Source of the DNA: a virus | Length of the DNA stretch: 29,214 nt | Virus record (IMG/VR): IMGVR_UViG_3300044612_001808 | Span: 1 to 29,214 of that record | Strand: one strand, 5' to 3' | Shown here: piece after piece, positions 20,537 to 28,185 of the stretch | How positions within the stretch are numbered: the stretch's first letter is position 1 | How the letters are laid out: each line of letters starts with the position of its first letter | Made by a program: the position numbers and the translations under genes | The notes under the pieces: model-generated | The model's database searches: none | The model's input: only the letters and a program-made list of their open reading frames with translations | Told to the model about the DNA's origin: nothing

Positions 20537-20729
20537 ACTGTCCGCACTGTCCGCACTGTCCCAGGGGGTAGCCTCCCAGCTTGTTTTGCCCCAGGAGGGT
20601 CTACACCTATCAGGACAATGGGACAGTGGTATTTAGTATGTGTGTTTTATATATGTTTTTACAGGGTTTTTTACTCAAAACCATTGTCCCAAAAAAGATT
20701 GGGACAGTGGTGGACAGTGCAGGACAGAG
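20537..20729. other. Candidate replication origin: iterons and an AT-rich stretch
   Basis: ACTGTCC occurs in three 9-base tandem copies (20537-20561). Reverse-oriented copies or close variants GGACA(A/G)TG lie at 20613-20620, 20621-20628, 20702-20709 and 20712-20719, and a half copy at 20722-20729. CCATTGTCCC (20681-20690) and GGGACAGTGG (20701-20710) form an inverted repeat. Between the groups lies a very AT-rich stretch (about 20629-20680, with TTTTATATATG). Iterons around an AT-rich opening region beside the primase-helicase gene fit a phage origin. A transcription-control role is an alternative. Confidence 0.5.
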
Positions 20730-20736
20730 GTTGAGC

Positions 20737-21105
20737 ATGAGGCGATTTGCGAGAAGGGACAATACACGGTACGGAAAACGGCATGTGCCTGGTCAGATGA
20801 ACCAGACGGAGTCTTCGTTCGCGGAGTCGCTCCTGGTTCGCAAGATGGCCTCAGAGATTATCGATTGGCAGTTTGAGGCGATCACATTCAAGCTTGCTCC
20901 CGACTGCCGCTACACGCCAGATTTCGCGATCTGGATGGCGGACGGAACGATGGAATTTGTCGACGTCAAAGGATCGGGGCCGATGGACGAGAAGTCACGC
21001 GTGAAGGCAAAGGTTGCTGCCGAGCGGTACCCAATGTTTGTTTTTGTGATTGAGCAAAAGAAGGCGAAAAAGGATGGTGGCGGTTGGAAGCGGGAAGTGT
21101 TTTGA
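20737..21105 (+). CDS. DUF1064-type nuclease (Holliday-junction resolvase-like)
   Basis: The product has 122 residues. ATG 20737 has GAGGTTGAG upstream; the longer frame from 20581 runs through the repeats and is rejected. The sequence 'MNQTESSFAESL', 'WQFEAITFKLA', 'YTPDFAIWMADGTMEFVDVKG', shown here in pieces, has the E...PDF...DVK order of the DUF1064/PD-(D/E)xK phage family, close to resolvases. It probably resolves branched intermediates made by the Sak4 and helicase proteins before packaging. Confidence 0.8.
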   Translation: MRRFARRDNTRYGKRHVPGQMNQTESSFAESLLVRKMASEIIDWQFEAITFKLAPDCRYTPDFAIWMADGTMEFVDVKGSGPMDEKSRVKAKVAAERYPMFVFVIEQKKAKKDGGGWKREVF

Positions 21106-21125
21106 AGAACAGGAGGCCGGCGCAC

Positions 21126-21344
21126 ATGGATGGATTGATGAATTTGAAGGAGGTAGCAAGACGAGCCGATGTCTCGTACAGCACCATCCGAGTCTGGTTC
21201 AAGGCTGGAATCTTGCCACCACCAAGCATCGAAAGACCAAACCATAGAAAGTATTGGACAAGCGACCAGATCGAAAAATGGTGGTGTCAGTTGTCGCCAG
21301 TTGTCGCTAGCCAGAGCGATCAAGACGGGAGTTTGAAATCCTAA
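21126..21344 (+). CDS. Helix-turn-helix regulator (MerR/excisionase type)
   Basis: This 72-residue protein begins at ATG 21126, nine bases after AGGAGG. Residues 5-55 form a winged HTH: 'MNLKEVARRADVSYSTIRVWFKAG' in pieces, then the wing 'HRKYWTSDQIEKWW'. The domain class is the same as the leftward HTH gene at 11588, but the sequence is different. At the end of the replication operon, just before the lysis genes, it could switch on or repress late transcription. This role is inferred from position. Confidence 0.7.
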   Translation: MDGLMNLKEVARRADVSYSTIRVWFKAGILPPPSIERPNHRKYWTSDQIEKWWCQLSPVVASQSDQDGSLKS

Positions 21345-21409
21345 GGCGGTAGCATGTGTGGTAATCGCGGGCATGGAGGCCCTCTTCTCGTGTACTCACG
21401 GAGGTTGCC

Positions 21410-21604
21410 ATGCCGTCATTTGTGCAAGATCTGCTCAAGAGCCGTCGATTCTGGGTGAGCGTTGGCGCAATCGCTGCCGTGGTGCTGAAGGACAAGCTTG
21501 GCTTGCCTCTCTCTGAGGAACAGATTACTGACCTGGCCATCTTGGTTGGCTCGTGGGTGGTCGGTGAATCGCTTCGATCTAGCTCGGCAAAGGTCGCGGC
21601 GTAA
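21410..21604 (+). CDS. Holin-like small membrane protein
   Basis: This 64-residue protein opens with 'MPSFVQDLLKSRRFW', a short basic amphipathic helix. A membrane helix follows (about 15-26, VSVGAIAAVVL), then 'GLPLSEEQITDLAILVGSWVVGESL', in which the second half is hydrophobic enough to cross the membrane. This KSRKFW / LPLS.EQI / G.W.VG layout recurs among small phage holin-like proteins. It begins the lysis cluster, with ACGGAGG upstream, and its stop overlaps the next ATG by one base. Confidence 0.6.
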   Translation: MPSFVQDLLKSRRFWVSVGAIAAVVLKDKLGLPLSEEQITDLAILVGSWVVGESLRSSSAKVAA

Positions 21605-21915
21605 TGCGCGGCCTGACTCGCGATGAGGGCCTGGATCGAATGGGCAACGTGCGGCTCCGCATGCGTCTACTGACGCGAGCTGCGGCGCGTATGGCGTGGG
21701 TCAAGTCCGGCGGCAAGGGCGAAGATGCGGCGATCGATTTTCAGAACGATCCTCGACTGTACGGACTTGACCCTGCCTTGGTCGCGTTGCTGGTTCAGAT
21801 CGCGTTGCTGCTGTTCCGCTATTGGCTCGAAAACAAAATCGACGAGCCGAGTGTTGTGCCGTCATCGGATGAACCAGTCGATTACGAAACGGAGGATTCC
21901 GATGGCGACGACTGA
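21604..21915 (+). CDS. Small membrane protein of the lysis cluster
   Basis: This 103-residue protein is very basic in its first 40 residues (many Arg), has one hydrophobic helix near residues 57-72 (DPALVALLVQIALLLFRYW), and ends in an acidic tail (DYETEDSDGDD). One membrane span with charged ends of opposite sign is compatible with an antiholin or an accessory holin. It overlaps the previous gene by one base and the next by 14 bases. The family is not recognised. Confidence 0.55.
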   Translation: MRGLTRDEGLDRMGNVRLRMRLLTRAAARMAWVKSGGKGEDAAIDFQNDPRLYGLDPALVALLVQIALLLFRYWLENKIDEPSVVPSSDEPVDYETEDSDGDD

Positions 21916-22282
21916 AGCAAAGCAAGCAAGCTTGATTCCGTGGGTGCTGGTCGCTGTGTTAGCGTTCATGGTTTGGCAAAGGACGCCTAAAACGGACGTG
22001 GACAACAGCAACCCGGAAGCGGTAGCGAAGAAAATGATTCAGGAGACTTCCTTGGGTTATGCCAGCGAATTTTCAAAGGCAGCGATGCAAGTGCAGGACA
22101 AGGAAATCACAAACGAAGAACAACTTCACAAACAACTCAAGGAGAAACTCGATGAAGTTCGTAGTGCGGCTAGCGTTGATCTCAACAGCCTTCTTGATGA
22201 TCGGATTCCTACCGAATTCGACGACGGCAATCGAGGTGCCGTTACGACGTTTCTCAAATCGGTTGCCAACGGTTTCCAGTAA
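21902..22282 (+). CDS. Membrane-anchored coiled-coil protein (i-spanin-like)
   Basis: The product has 126 residues from ATG 21902, with GGAGGATT upstream. An N-terminal membrane helix at about 11-25 (LIPWVLVAVLAFMVW) is followed by a long, charged, helical region (about 50-100) reaching outward. This is the shape of Rz-type i-spanins. A second gene with a secretion signal begins inside it in another frame (22152), as in Rz/Rz1 pairs. No sequence family is recognised, so the spanin role rests on topology and gene arrangement. Confidence 0.5.
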   Translation: MATTEAKQASLIPWVLVAVLAFMVWQRTPKTDVDNSNPEAVAKKMIQETSLGYASEFSKAAMQVQDKEITNEEQLHKQLKEKLDEVRSAASVDLNSLLDDRIPTEFDDGNRGAVTTFLKSVANGFQ

Positions 22283-22433
22283 TTGCGCAGACGGCAAATG
22301 CAGCGTGCTCGGTCGTAACGAAAACGGAGCAGAGTTTGTTGCGGAATCGGAATCGGTGTCTGGGGAAAGTACGGGGAAAACTGCGGTGAGGAAACCAGTG
22401 CGATCGGCACTGCGGAGGCTGATCGGTCGATGA
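22152..22433 (+). CDS. Secreted small protein overlapping the spanin-like gene
   Basis: The product has 93 residues from ATG 22152, with AAGGAGAA upstream. It starts 131 bases before the end of the previous gene in a different frame. The N-terminus 'MKFVVRLALISTAFLMIGF' is a signal peptide, probably cleaved near 'STTAIE'. There is no clear lipobox, unlike a typical o-spanin. A short Cys pair follows (SSNCADGKCSV), then a Ser/Glu-rich linker and a basic tail. It could be a non-canonical partner of the membrane protein or a periplasmic lysis factor. The stop overlaps the peptidase start. Confidence 0.5.
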   Translation: MKFVVRLALISTAFLMIGFLPNSTTAIEVPLRRFSNRLPTVSSNCADGKCSVLGRNENGAEFVAESESVSGESTGKTAVRKPVRSALRRLIGR

Positions 22434-23299
22434 GCGAGTTAGACCTTTCCGAACCCGATCTGCCGGTTGGCGGGTATCGAATCGAACTCGAAGATCGCGA
22501 AGGCATCGCTTCGTCTTCGACTGATTGCTTGTTCGCGACATTTGGCGATGTGCCGGTAAAGGTCGATCCTCGGAAGAGTCCGCTTGCTGAAAAGGGCTGG
22601 CTGAAGGTCGAGAACCAAGGCCAGATCGGATCGTGCCAAGGCCAGTCCTTGACCGAGTGTGCAGAATTCTGCTGGGCGACAGCAACAGGCGGGAATGTGA
22701 TCCAGTTGTCGCGCATGTACGCCTATCTTCGCTCGCAGCAGTTCGACAACATCAGGGGCGACTCTGGCAGCACTTTGAGCGGCGGAACCAAGACGGCCAA
22801 GGAAGGGATCTGCTTGGAGCAGATCGGGCCGTACACGTCGAGCTATCCGGGTTGGGGCTGGATTACCCCAGCGATGACCGAGAATGCAAAAAACTACAAG
22901 CTCAAGACGCACACAGTAATTCGATCGGCTGACGAGGTGCGGCAGTATATCGGGTCCGGTATCGGAATTGTTCAAATCGGAATCGCGTGGAACTCGACGA
23001 TGACTCCGGATTCGAAAGGCTGTATTCGCCGATGGTCGCCAGGTGGTGGCGGGCATGCTGTCGTTTTCTGTGGCTACCTGCCGGATGCAGAGGTGGGTGC
23101 TCAATCCACCAAGGGTTGGTGGGCGTTGCTTAAGAACTCGTGGGGGTCACGCTGGGGGGTTGGTGGATACGCCTACGTTGACCCGCAAGCGATCAACCAG
23201 ATGCTCTCGCATCAATGGACGGTGATGATTGGACGATCGGACATGGAAGTTCCTGGTCCGAGAAATATCGATTGGACAAAAGAAAGCGTCTTTACATGA
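22430..23299 (+). CDS. Papain-fold (C1) cysteine peptidase
   Basis: This 289-residue protein has the papain triad in order: Q63 and C69 in 'ENQGQIGSCQGQSLT', H209 in 'GGGGHAVVFCGY' and N236 in 'LLKNSWGSRWGVGGYAYV'. There is no signal peptide, and the N-terminal 55 residues could be a short propeptide or a docking segment. Its place in the lysis cluster suggests that it is the endolysin or an envelope-degrading enzyme. This would be unusual, since most phage endolysins cut glycans or peptide cross-links by other folds, but planctomycete envelopes are protein-rich. A host-protein target is the alternative. It starts by an ATGA overlap. Confidence 0.85.
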   Translation: MSELDLSEPDLPVGGYRIELEDREGIASSSTDCLFATFGDVPVKVDPRKSPLAEKGWLKVENQGQIGSCQGQSLTECAEFCWATATGGNVIQLSRMYAYLRSQQFDNIRGDSGSTLSGGTKTAKEGICLEQIGPYTSSYPGWGWITPAMTENAKNYKLKTHTVIRSADEVRQYIGSGIGIVQIGIAWNSTMTPDSKGCIRRWSPGGGGHAVVFCGYLPDAEVGAQSTKGWWALLKNSWGSRWGVGGYAYVDPQAINQMLSHQWTVMIGRSDMEVPGPRNIDWTKESVFT

Positions 23300-23538
23300 G
23301 CCAAGACAGCCTCATTTACATCATCGGCACAGGAGTCTGCGGTTCACTGACGGGCGCGGTGGTTTATTTATTTCACCGATTCGAGCAAGCAAAGCAAACG
23401 CTGGTTGAACATTTCGATAGGCAGCTAACGGTAGTGAATTCGCGACTCCAAGATTGTGAGACTGATCGTGAGGCACTTCGAAAATCGATGTTCGATCTAC
23501 ACCGGGAACTTGTTGAATTGAAGCGGAGGATTGCTTAA
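23296..23538 (+). CDS. Membrane protein with an outer coiled coil
   Basis: The product has 80 residues from ATG 23296 (ATGA overlap with the peptidase stop). A membrane helix at about 5-25 (LIYIIGTGVCGSLTGAVVYLF) is followed by a charged heptad-like helix (residues 28-80) with one cysteine. It has the same topology as the i-spanin-like protein at 21902 and might be a second spanin component or an adaptor between holin and peptidase. The family is not recognised. Confidence 0.6.
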   Translation: MSQDSLIYIIGTGVCGSLTGAVVYLFHRFEQAKQTLVEHFDRQLTVVNSRLQDCETDREALRKSMFDLHRELVELKRRIA

Positions 23539-23544
23539 CGATTT

Positions 23545-25503
23545 ATGGGTGCGACGAGCCTCGATCTTTCGCAAATCAAAACCGATGCGCTGAGTAGTGC
23601 GGCGACGTTTCGTACTTTGATCGGAGCCGGAACAAGCTCATTTAACGGTGCCTATTCGTCGCTGTCTGGAATCCCGTCCACGTTCACGCCGTCGTCTCAT
23701 ACGCATTCCGGAAGCGAGATCACCAGCGGGACTGTTGATCCGGCAAGGCTTGGCTCTGGCACAAGCATTACGACGAAGTTCCTTCGCGGCGACTCGACAT
23801 GGCAGACGATTAGCGGTGGTGGCGACGCTTTGACAACCAGCCCGCTCTCGCAGTTCGCGGCAACAACATCCTCGCAGCTAGCGGGTGTGATTAGCGACGA
23901 GACCGGAAGCGGATCTCTAGTGTTTGCTACGTCACCCACATTGGTGACTCCAGTTCTCGGAACACCGACGAGCGGCACGCTAACGAACTGCACTGGGTAT
24001 GCGTACTCGAATCTGACCGGAACGCCATCGACGTTCACGCCAGCAAGCCATACTCACGGAAATATATCGAATGCGGGAGCGATCGGATCGACTGCTAACT
24101 TGCCGATCATCACTGGCACGAGCGGCGTACTGCAAGCTGGCTCGTTTGGTTCCACCGTGAACACGTTTTGCCAAGGCAACGATTCCCGCCTAACGACAAA
24201 CCTTGGTTACACAGCATCGACGCGGGTTTTGACGAGCAGCACTGGGTCAAGTGCTACTCTGCCATTGTTTAGCTCGTCCGATCCTGGATTGGTAAGCGGT
24301 TCAGGCGGCGGTACGACAAACTTCTTGCGTGCTGACGGGACGTGGGCTGCTCCTCCAGCCGGGGGAAGTGTGGCGTGGGGAAGTATCACTGGCACTTTGT
24401 CCAGCCAAACGGATCTCAATACCGCACTCAACAATCGCCTGCTATTGACAGGCGGAACGATGACGAATGCCATCGTATTTGACTACGGAACGATTACTTC
24501 AAAGAAGCTCGGTGTTGACATTCGCCAAGAATGGAGCGAACCAAGCACGGTTTTTAGTTGTATAGACATTGACGCAGTAGACAATAATTCGGCATCTTCA
24601 TCGCGATTTATCAACTTTACCGACAGCGCAATCCAGCGAGCGTACATTGCCAAACAAGGCACGTTTGTCTCGTCAAATTCTGTGTCGTCTGTTGGGTTCG
24701 CGAACGCCGCGTCTTTTGGCGGTGACACGGGCAGCAACCCGACAATCTTTCGAGGAACTCAGCTGGTTGCAATTTTTGATAACGCGGTTACTGTCGGATC
24801 GACAATGTATCTGGGTATTTCAAGCGGAACACCAGCTGAAGGGAACGCCGATTGTCGTTTGTTTCGTGACGCGGCGGACACGTTCGCATTTCGAAGAACA
24901 ACGAATCCGCAGGCAGTCCGAATCTACAACACGTTTACGGACTCAAGCAATAACGAACGCGGAATACTTCGCTGGTCGTCGAACAACTTCGACGTCGGAA
25001 CGGAGAAGAACGGCACAGGCTCGGCTCGTGCGATTCGATTCTTGACTGACGGCACTTCGAGAATGTCGATCGCGTCCACGGGTGCGGTGACGATCGGAGC
25101 TTTTACGCTGCCGACCGGAGACGGAACCAACGGGCAAGTGCTCCAGACCAACGGCAGCGGCACAGTCACCTGGCAAACGGTTAGCGGTGGCGGCGGCGTT
25201 TCCGATGGCGACAAGGGCGACATCACAGTCAGTGCATCGGGTGCGACGTGGACAGTTGACAACGATGCGATCACCTATGCCAAGATTCAAAACGTCTCGG
25301 CAACCGATCGCTTGCTTGGTCGATCTTCGGCTGGTTCTGGCGACGTGGAAGAGATCACTTGCACAGCAGCGGGACGAGCCTTGCTTGACGATGCAGACGC
25401 GGACGCGCAACGCACCACGTTGTCGGCTCAAAAAACAATCACATCAGGTACGGCTGCTCCAACAGGCGGGGCCGATGGCGATATTTATTTGCAATACACT
25501 TAG
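23545..25503 (+). CDS. Tail fibre-like protein
   Basis: This 652-residue protein is rich in Gly, Ser, Thr and Ala. It has repeated fibre-type segments: 'PSTFTPSSHTHSGSEITSGTV' in two versions (about 50 and 165), 'FATSPTLVTPVLGTPTSGTL', and three copies of a '(N/K)FLR.D.TW' or 'LQTNGSGTVTWQT' strand followed by Gly-rich turns. Near residue 560 it has 'SDGDKGDITVS' followed by 'ITYAKIQNVSATDRLLGRSS', typical of phage and prophage tail fibres. It starts six bases after the lysis cluster and begins the receptor-binding module. Host-range determination is the expected role. Confidence 0.8.
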   Translation: MGATSLDLSQIKTDALSSAATFRTLIGAGTSSFNGAYSSLSGIPSTFTPSSHTHSGSEITSGTVDPARLGSGTSITTKFLRGDSTWQTISGGGDALTTSPLSQFAATTSSQLAGVISDETGSGSLVFATSPTLVTPVLGTPTSGTLTNCTGYAYSNLTGTPSTFTPASHTHGNISNAGAIGSTANLPIITGTSGVLQAGSFGSTVNTFCQGNDSRLTTNLGYTASTRVLTSSTGSSATLPLFSSSDPGLVSGSGGGTTNFLRADGTWAAPPAGGSVAWGSITGTLSSQTDLNTALNNRLLLTGGTMTNAIVFDYGTITSKKLGVDIRQEWSEPSTVFSCIDIDAVDNNSASSSRFINFTDSAIQRAYIAKQGTFVSSNSVSSVGFANAASFGGDTGSNPTIFRGTQLVAIFDNAVTVGSTMYLGISSGTPAEGNADCRLFRDAADTFAFRRTTNPQAVRIYNTFTDSSNNERGILRWSSNNFDVGTEKNGTGSARAIRFLTDGTSRMSIASTGAVTIGAFTLPTGDGTNGQVLQTNGSGTVTWQTVSGGGGVSDGDKGDITVSASGATWTVDNDAITYAKIQNVSATDRLLGRSSAGSGDVEEITCTAAGRALLDDADADAQRTTLSAQKTITSGTAAPTGGADGDIYLQYT

Positions 25504-25512
25504 GACTAAATC

Positions 25513-25959
25513 ATGCCTGACAACGTAGGCTACACGCCAGGAACCGGAGCGACAATCGCCGCCGACGATATTGGCGGCAATCTATTTCAGCGAGTGAAAT
25601 TGATCCACGGTGTGGACGGTGTGAACGATGGCGACGTGTCTGCATTAAACGGATTGCCAGTCCAGGGAGTCGGGGAATTGATGGAAGCGATCGAAGCAAT
25701 GCGAGTCGCTATCCAATCGCTGACGCGAACAATAGGTATGGCACTGCCGTCTGCTGCTGGTTGGCCCATTATGGAAGTTCGGCAACCAACAGCCTCGAAC
25801 CTTCTCGTCAACGCTGGTCAGTCAGGAACGTGGAACGTCGGCACAGTGACCACAGTGACTAACCAATCTCAAGTCGGTGGATTTTCCGCAATCGAACAGA
25901 TTCCTGCGCTGATGAAATTGCAAGCCGACAATCTACGCAACAACATTTCCGTGACATAG
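25513..25959 (+). CDS. Phage virion protein with 'DNVGYTPGTG' start
   Basis: The product has 148 residues. The opening 'MPDNVGYTPGTGATIAADDI' and 'GGNLFQRVKLIHGVDG' pattern occurs in a widespread phage structural family that accompanies tail fibres, usually annotated as hypothetical. A helical stretch follows (MEAIEAMRVAIQSLTRTIG), then a beta-rich end. No enzyme motif is visible. It lies 9 bases after the fibre stop. It is perhaps a connector or fibre accessory. Confidence 0.65.
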   Translation: MPDNVGYTPGTGATIAADDIGGNLFQRVKLIHGVDGVNDGDVSALNGLPVQGVGELMEAIEAMRVAIQSLTRTIGMALPSAAGWPIMEVRQPTASNLLVNAGQSGTWNVGTVTTVTNQSQVGGFSAIEQIPALMKLQADNLRNNISVT

Positions 25960-25968
25960 GAAACCAAT

Positions 25969-27408
25969 ATGCCAACTACAAACGGCAATCGAAGAATTTT
26001 GGACTTGAAGCGGTGGGAGTTCTGCTCGCTTTACCCGCAAACCTCGAGCGCAACCGCACATTTTATCGTGTCGTCGCGTCATTACCGCCAGCAGCAATTG
26101 CTTATCGCAAGTAATACTGCGGCGAACCTGTACAACCCAGCCGAGGACGCATGGCTTTCTTTGCCTTCTCCGGCTCTTGCTGGCACGTTTGGTGCGGGGG
26201 CTTGTGGAGTGGCCGGTTCGTTCTCGACCGGAACTACTGTGGCAGCGTCCAACCTGACGGCCACTGCCGGAACCACGACCAGTATCACGACCAATCAAAC
26301 GCTTGCTCGCGACTTGCGGGGCTACTCGGTTTACTTTGTCGGCGGAACCAATGCGGGCAAGCTCAAGACGATTGCCTCAAACACAATCGGAACGAATGCC
26401 GTCATTACGTTTGAGGGTGCGGAGGCAGTCGCATTCGACAACACGTCGCAATATCGTCTCAAGACTCCAGTGTTTTATGTGGTCGGTGCGGGAACGCTGG
26501 CCTCGGCCAGTTTCCGAAAATACTGCTTCGCTACAAACTCTTGGACAACGCTGAGTCAAACTGGCCTACCAGCGTCAATTGGAACTGATGGAAAGCTCGT
26601 TTCTACTCCAGCTTGGATTGATACCGGCTTCAAGTCCTTTGCCACCGGGACCGCAACATCGGGCGCAGCGGCAACGCTTACCAACACTGGAAAGAACTGG
26701 ACGGTGAATCAGTGGACGAATTCTCAGATTCGAATCACTGCGGGGACCGGAGCAGGGCAGATTCGAACGGTAGCGAGCAATACTTCGACAGTGATTACGG
26801 TTTCAAGCAACTGGACGACGAACCCAGACGCGACATCGCAATATAGCCTCGAAGGAAATGATGATTTCATTTACTTCATAGGCAACGGTGCGGTCACGCT
26901 CTATCGGTATTCGATTGTGGGCAACACTTGGTCAACGCTGACTCCTGTTGCTGCGCGTGCTGCCGCCCCCGGTGCTGGAATGTCAGGACACTGGATTCAT
27001 TCCGTTTCGGCAAGCGACTGGACCAACGAAAACGCAATCCTGAACGGGCGTTATATCTACAGCTTTCGCGGGGCAAACACAGCTGAACTGCACCGCTACG
27101 ACATTGCCGGTAACACTTGGGCCACGATTACTTGGGCCCCCGGTATTGAAGCCATGTCGACAGGGACAAAGTGGTGCTACAACAAGGACCGGCTCTACAT
27201 GCAGCGTGATAATACTGGTCGCTGGTTCTGCTTTGACTTTGCGGAGCATGCAATGCAGCCTTGGAGCACGATGCTATACCCACAAGGCGCAGGTATTGTG
27301 GGCGACACTTGTTTCGATGTGACGTACAAAGACGGATCTACCGAAATCGATTACATTTATATGGTATTGAACACCTCCAACGTCATGCTTCGGCAAATGG
27401 TGATCTAA
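25969..27408 (+). CDS. Beta-propeller/Kelch-like virion protein
   Basis: In this 479-residue protein, repeated units of the form 'Y.(Y/F)....NTW(S/A)T(L/I)' occur at least three times (FATNSWTTLSQ, YSIVGNTWSTL, YDIAGNTWATI), spaced as in Kelch or bulb-like beta propellers. Its leader ATAGGAAACCAA is shared with the gene at 2329. Phage proteins of this type are surface-exposed and probably bind host glycans or proteins. There is no signal peptide. The next gene's ATG overlaps its stop by one base. Confidence 0.65.
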   Translation: MPTTNGNRRILDLKRWEFCSLYPQTSSATAHFIVSSRHYRQQQLLIASNTAANLYNPAEDAWLSLPSPALAGTFGAGACGVAGSFSTGTTVAASNLTATAGTTTSITTNQTLARDLRGYSVYFVGGTNAGKLKTIASNTIGTNAVITFEGAEAVAFDNTSQYRLKTPVFYVVGAGTLASASFRKYCFATNSWTTLSQTGLPASIGTDGKLVSTPAWIDTGFKSFATGTATSGAAATLTNTGKNWTVNQWTNSQIRITAGTGAGQIRTVASNTSTVITVSSNWTTNPDATSQYSLEGNDDFIYFIGNGAVTLYRYSIVGNTWSTLTPVAARAAAPGAGMSGHWIHSVSASDWTNENAILNGRYIYSFRGANTAELHRYDIAGNTWATITWAPGIEAMSTGTKWCYNKDRLYMQRDNTGRWFCFDFAEHAMQPWSTMLYPQGAGIVGDTCFDVTYKDGSTEIDYIYMVLNTSNVMLRQMVI

Positions 27409-27572
27409 TGACTGTTGCTGAGTTGATTGAATTGTGCGAACGAAGATTAGCTTACCTTGGGCAGCTTCGTTCAAGCGCTTATGCGATTGGGGACTTAACA
27501 CAAATTGATTCAATTGATTCCCAGATCGCGAAAACCACGGAAACGAGAAACTTGCTTTTGACTTTGGTGTAA
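27408..27572 (+). CDS. 54-residue helical phage protein
   Basis: The ATG at 27408 overlaps the previous stop by one base. The product is a helical hairpin by eye (MTVAELIELCERRLAYLG, then a turn, then 'QIDSIDSQIAKTTETRNLLL'), with no membrane segment. Tiny helical proteins in this position of tail-fibre operons may be assembly chaperones. That is inference. Confidence 0.6.
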   Translation: MTVAELIELCERRLAYLGQLRSSAYAIGDLTQIDSIDSQIAKTTETRNLLLTLV

Positions 27573-27575
27573 GTC

Positions 27576-27743
27576 ATGTTTTTAACTTTGCTTTCGCCTC
27601 AAGGGTCACCCCCACCTGCGCCTTCCGCCAAGGTTTGGCTTCGGGTAGGTGGCGTGTGGAAAGAAACGACAGTTTACATCCGCATCTCTGGCGTGTGGAA
27701 GCAGGCCGATCCTTTTATTAAAATATCAGGAGTTTGGAAATGA
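27576..27743 (+). CDS. 55-residue protein with three GVWK repeats
   Basis: This short ORF runs from ATG 27576, four bases after the previous stop, to TGA, overlapping the next ATG (ATGA). After a proline-rich start (SPQGSPPPAPSAK) it has three strands: 'VWLRVGGVWKE', 'VYIRISGVWKQ' and 'FIKISGVWK'. This (V/I)(R/K)(V/I)(S/G)GVWK repeat occurs in small phage virion proteins and at the ends of fibre proteins. It probably forms a small beta module on the virion. Coupling on both sides supports translation. Confidence 0.65.
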   Translation: MFLTLLSPQGSPPPAPSAKVWLRVGGVWKETTVYIRISGVWKQADPFIKISGVWK

Positions 27744-28021
27744 TCGACTTGAGCCAATTGACACAAGAGCAACAGTGGGGAGTTCAGTTTGTTTGCCTTG
27801 TCGCCAACGAATCGCTCTCAGACGGCGCGACACCTTTTACGCCGCTTTCGTACCTCGAAAACGTAATCAATGTTGCTTGCAACGGCTATTACGATCAACT
27901 GATCAAGCACAAGAAGTCTGTTGCTCTCGCAATGTTTGACGCCTTGTCTCCCGAAGATCAAGCACAGCTGGTTGCCCAACTTGGAATCCCAGATGTCTTA
28001 CCTAGCGAGCCTGTCGAATGA
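27740..28021 (+). CDS. 93-residue phage protein
   Basis: ATG 27740 has CAGGAG nine bases upstream and overlaps the previous stop; a TTG two codons earlier is ignored. The product is mostly helical, with 'LSQLTQEQQWGVQFVCLVAN' and 'DQLIKHKKSVALAMFDALSPEDQAQLVAQLG' shown in part. There is no membrane segment or metal site. Similar small proteins lie near the tail-fibre genes of other phages. The function is unknown. It overlaps the next gene by ATGA. Confidence 0.6.
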   Translation: MIDLSQLTQEQQWGVQFVCLVANESLSDGATPFTPLSYLENVINVACNGYYDQLIKHKKSVALAMFDALSPEDQAQLVAQLGIPDVLPSEPVE

Positions 28022-28185
28022 AACTTGAAATCACCAAAGAGGAACAACAGCAACTCATGGCTTGCCTTGACATGGCGTTCAAGCTTGCAGGTGGGGTAAT
28101 GGCGGCAGGCGCACTGTTGCCGTTGGCAGCGAAGATCCAAGCATTGAAGGACGAATCGGATGGCAACGCAGACGCTGGAGTTTAG
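28018..28185 (+). CDS. 55-residue small protein with a hydrophobic helix
   Basis: This short ORF is coupled by ATGA to the previous gene. A charged start (MKLEITKEEQQQLMACLD) is followed by an Ala/Gly-rich hydrophobic helix (MAFKLAGGVMAAGALLPLAAKI) and an acidic end. It resembles small phage proteins of the kind 'T.EE...L...LD.A.KAGG', often found in pairs with virion genes. Its last 26 bases overlap the next gene. The role is unknown. Confidence 0.6.
   Translation: MKLEITKEEQQQLMACLDMAFKLAGGVMAAGALLPLAAKIQALKDESDGNADAGV

Noticed and set aside
20525-20734. 69-codon ORF starting by ATGA overlap with the primase stop
   Set aside because: Its codons run through the ACTGTCC/GGACAGTG repeats and the AT-rich stretch; the protein has no fold-like pattern. 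I read the segment as a repeat/origin region.
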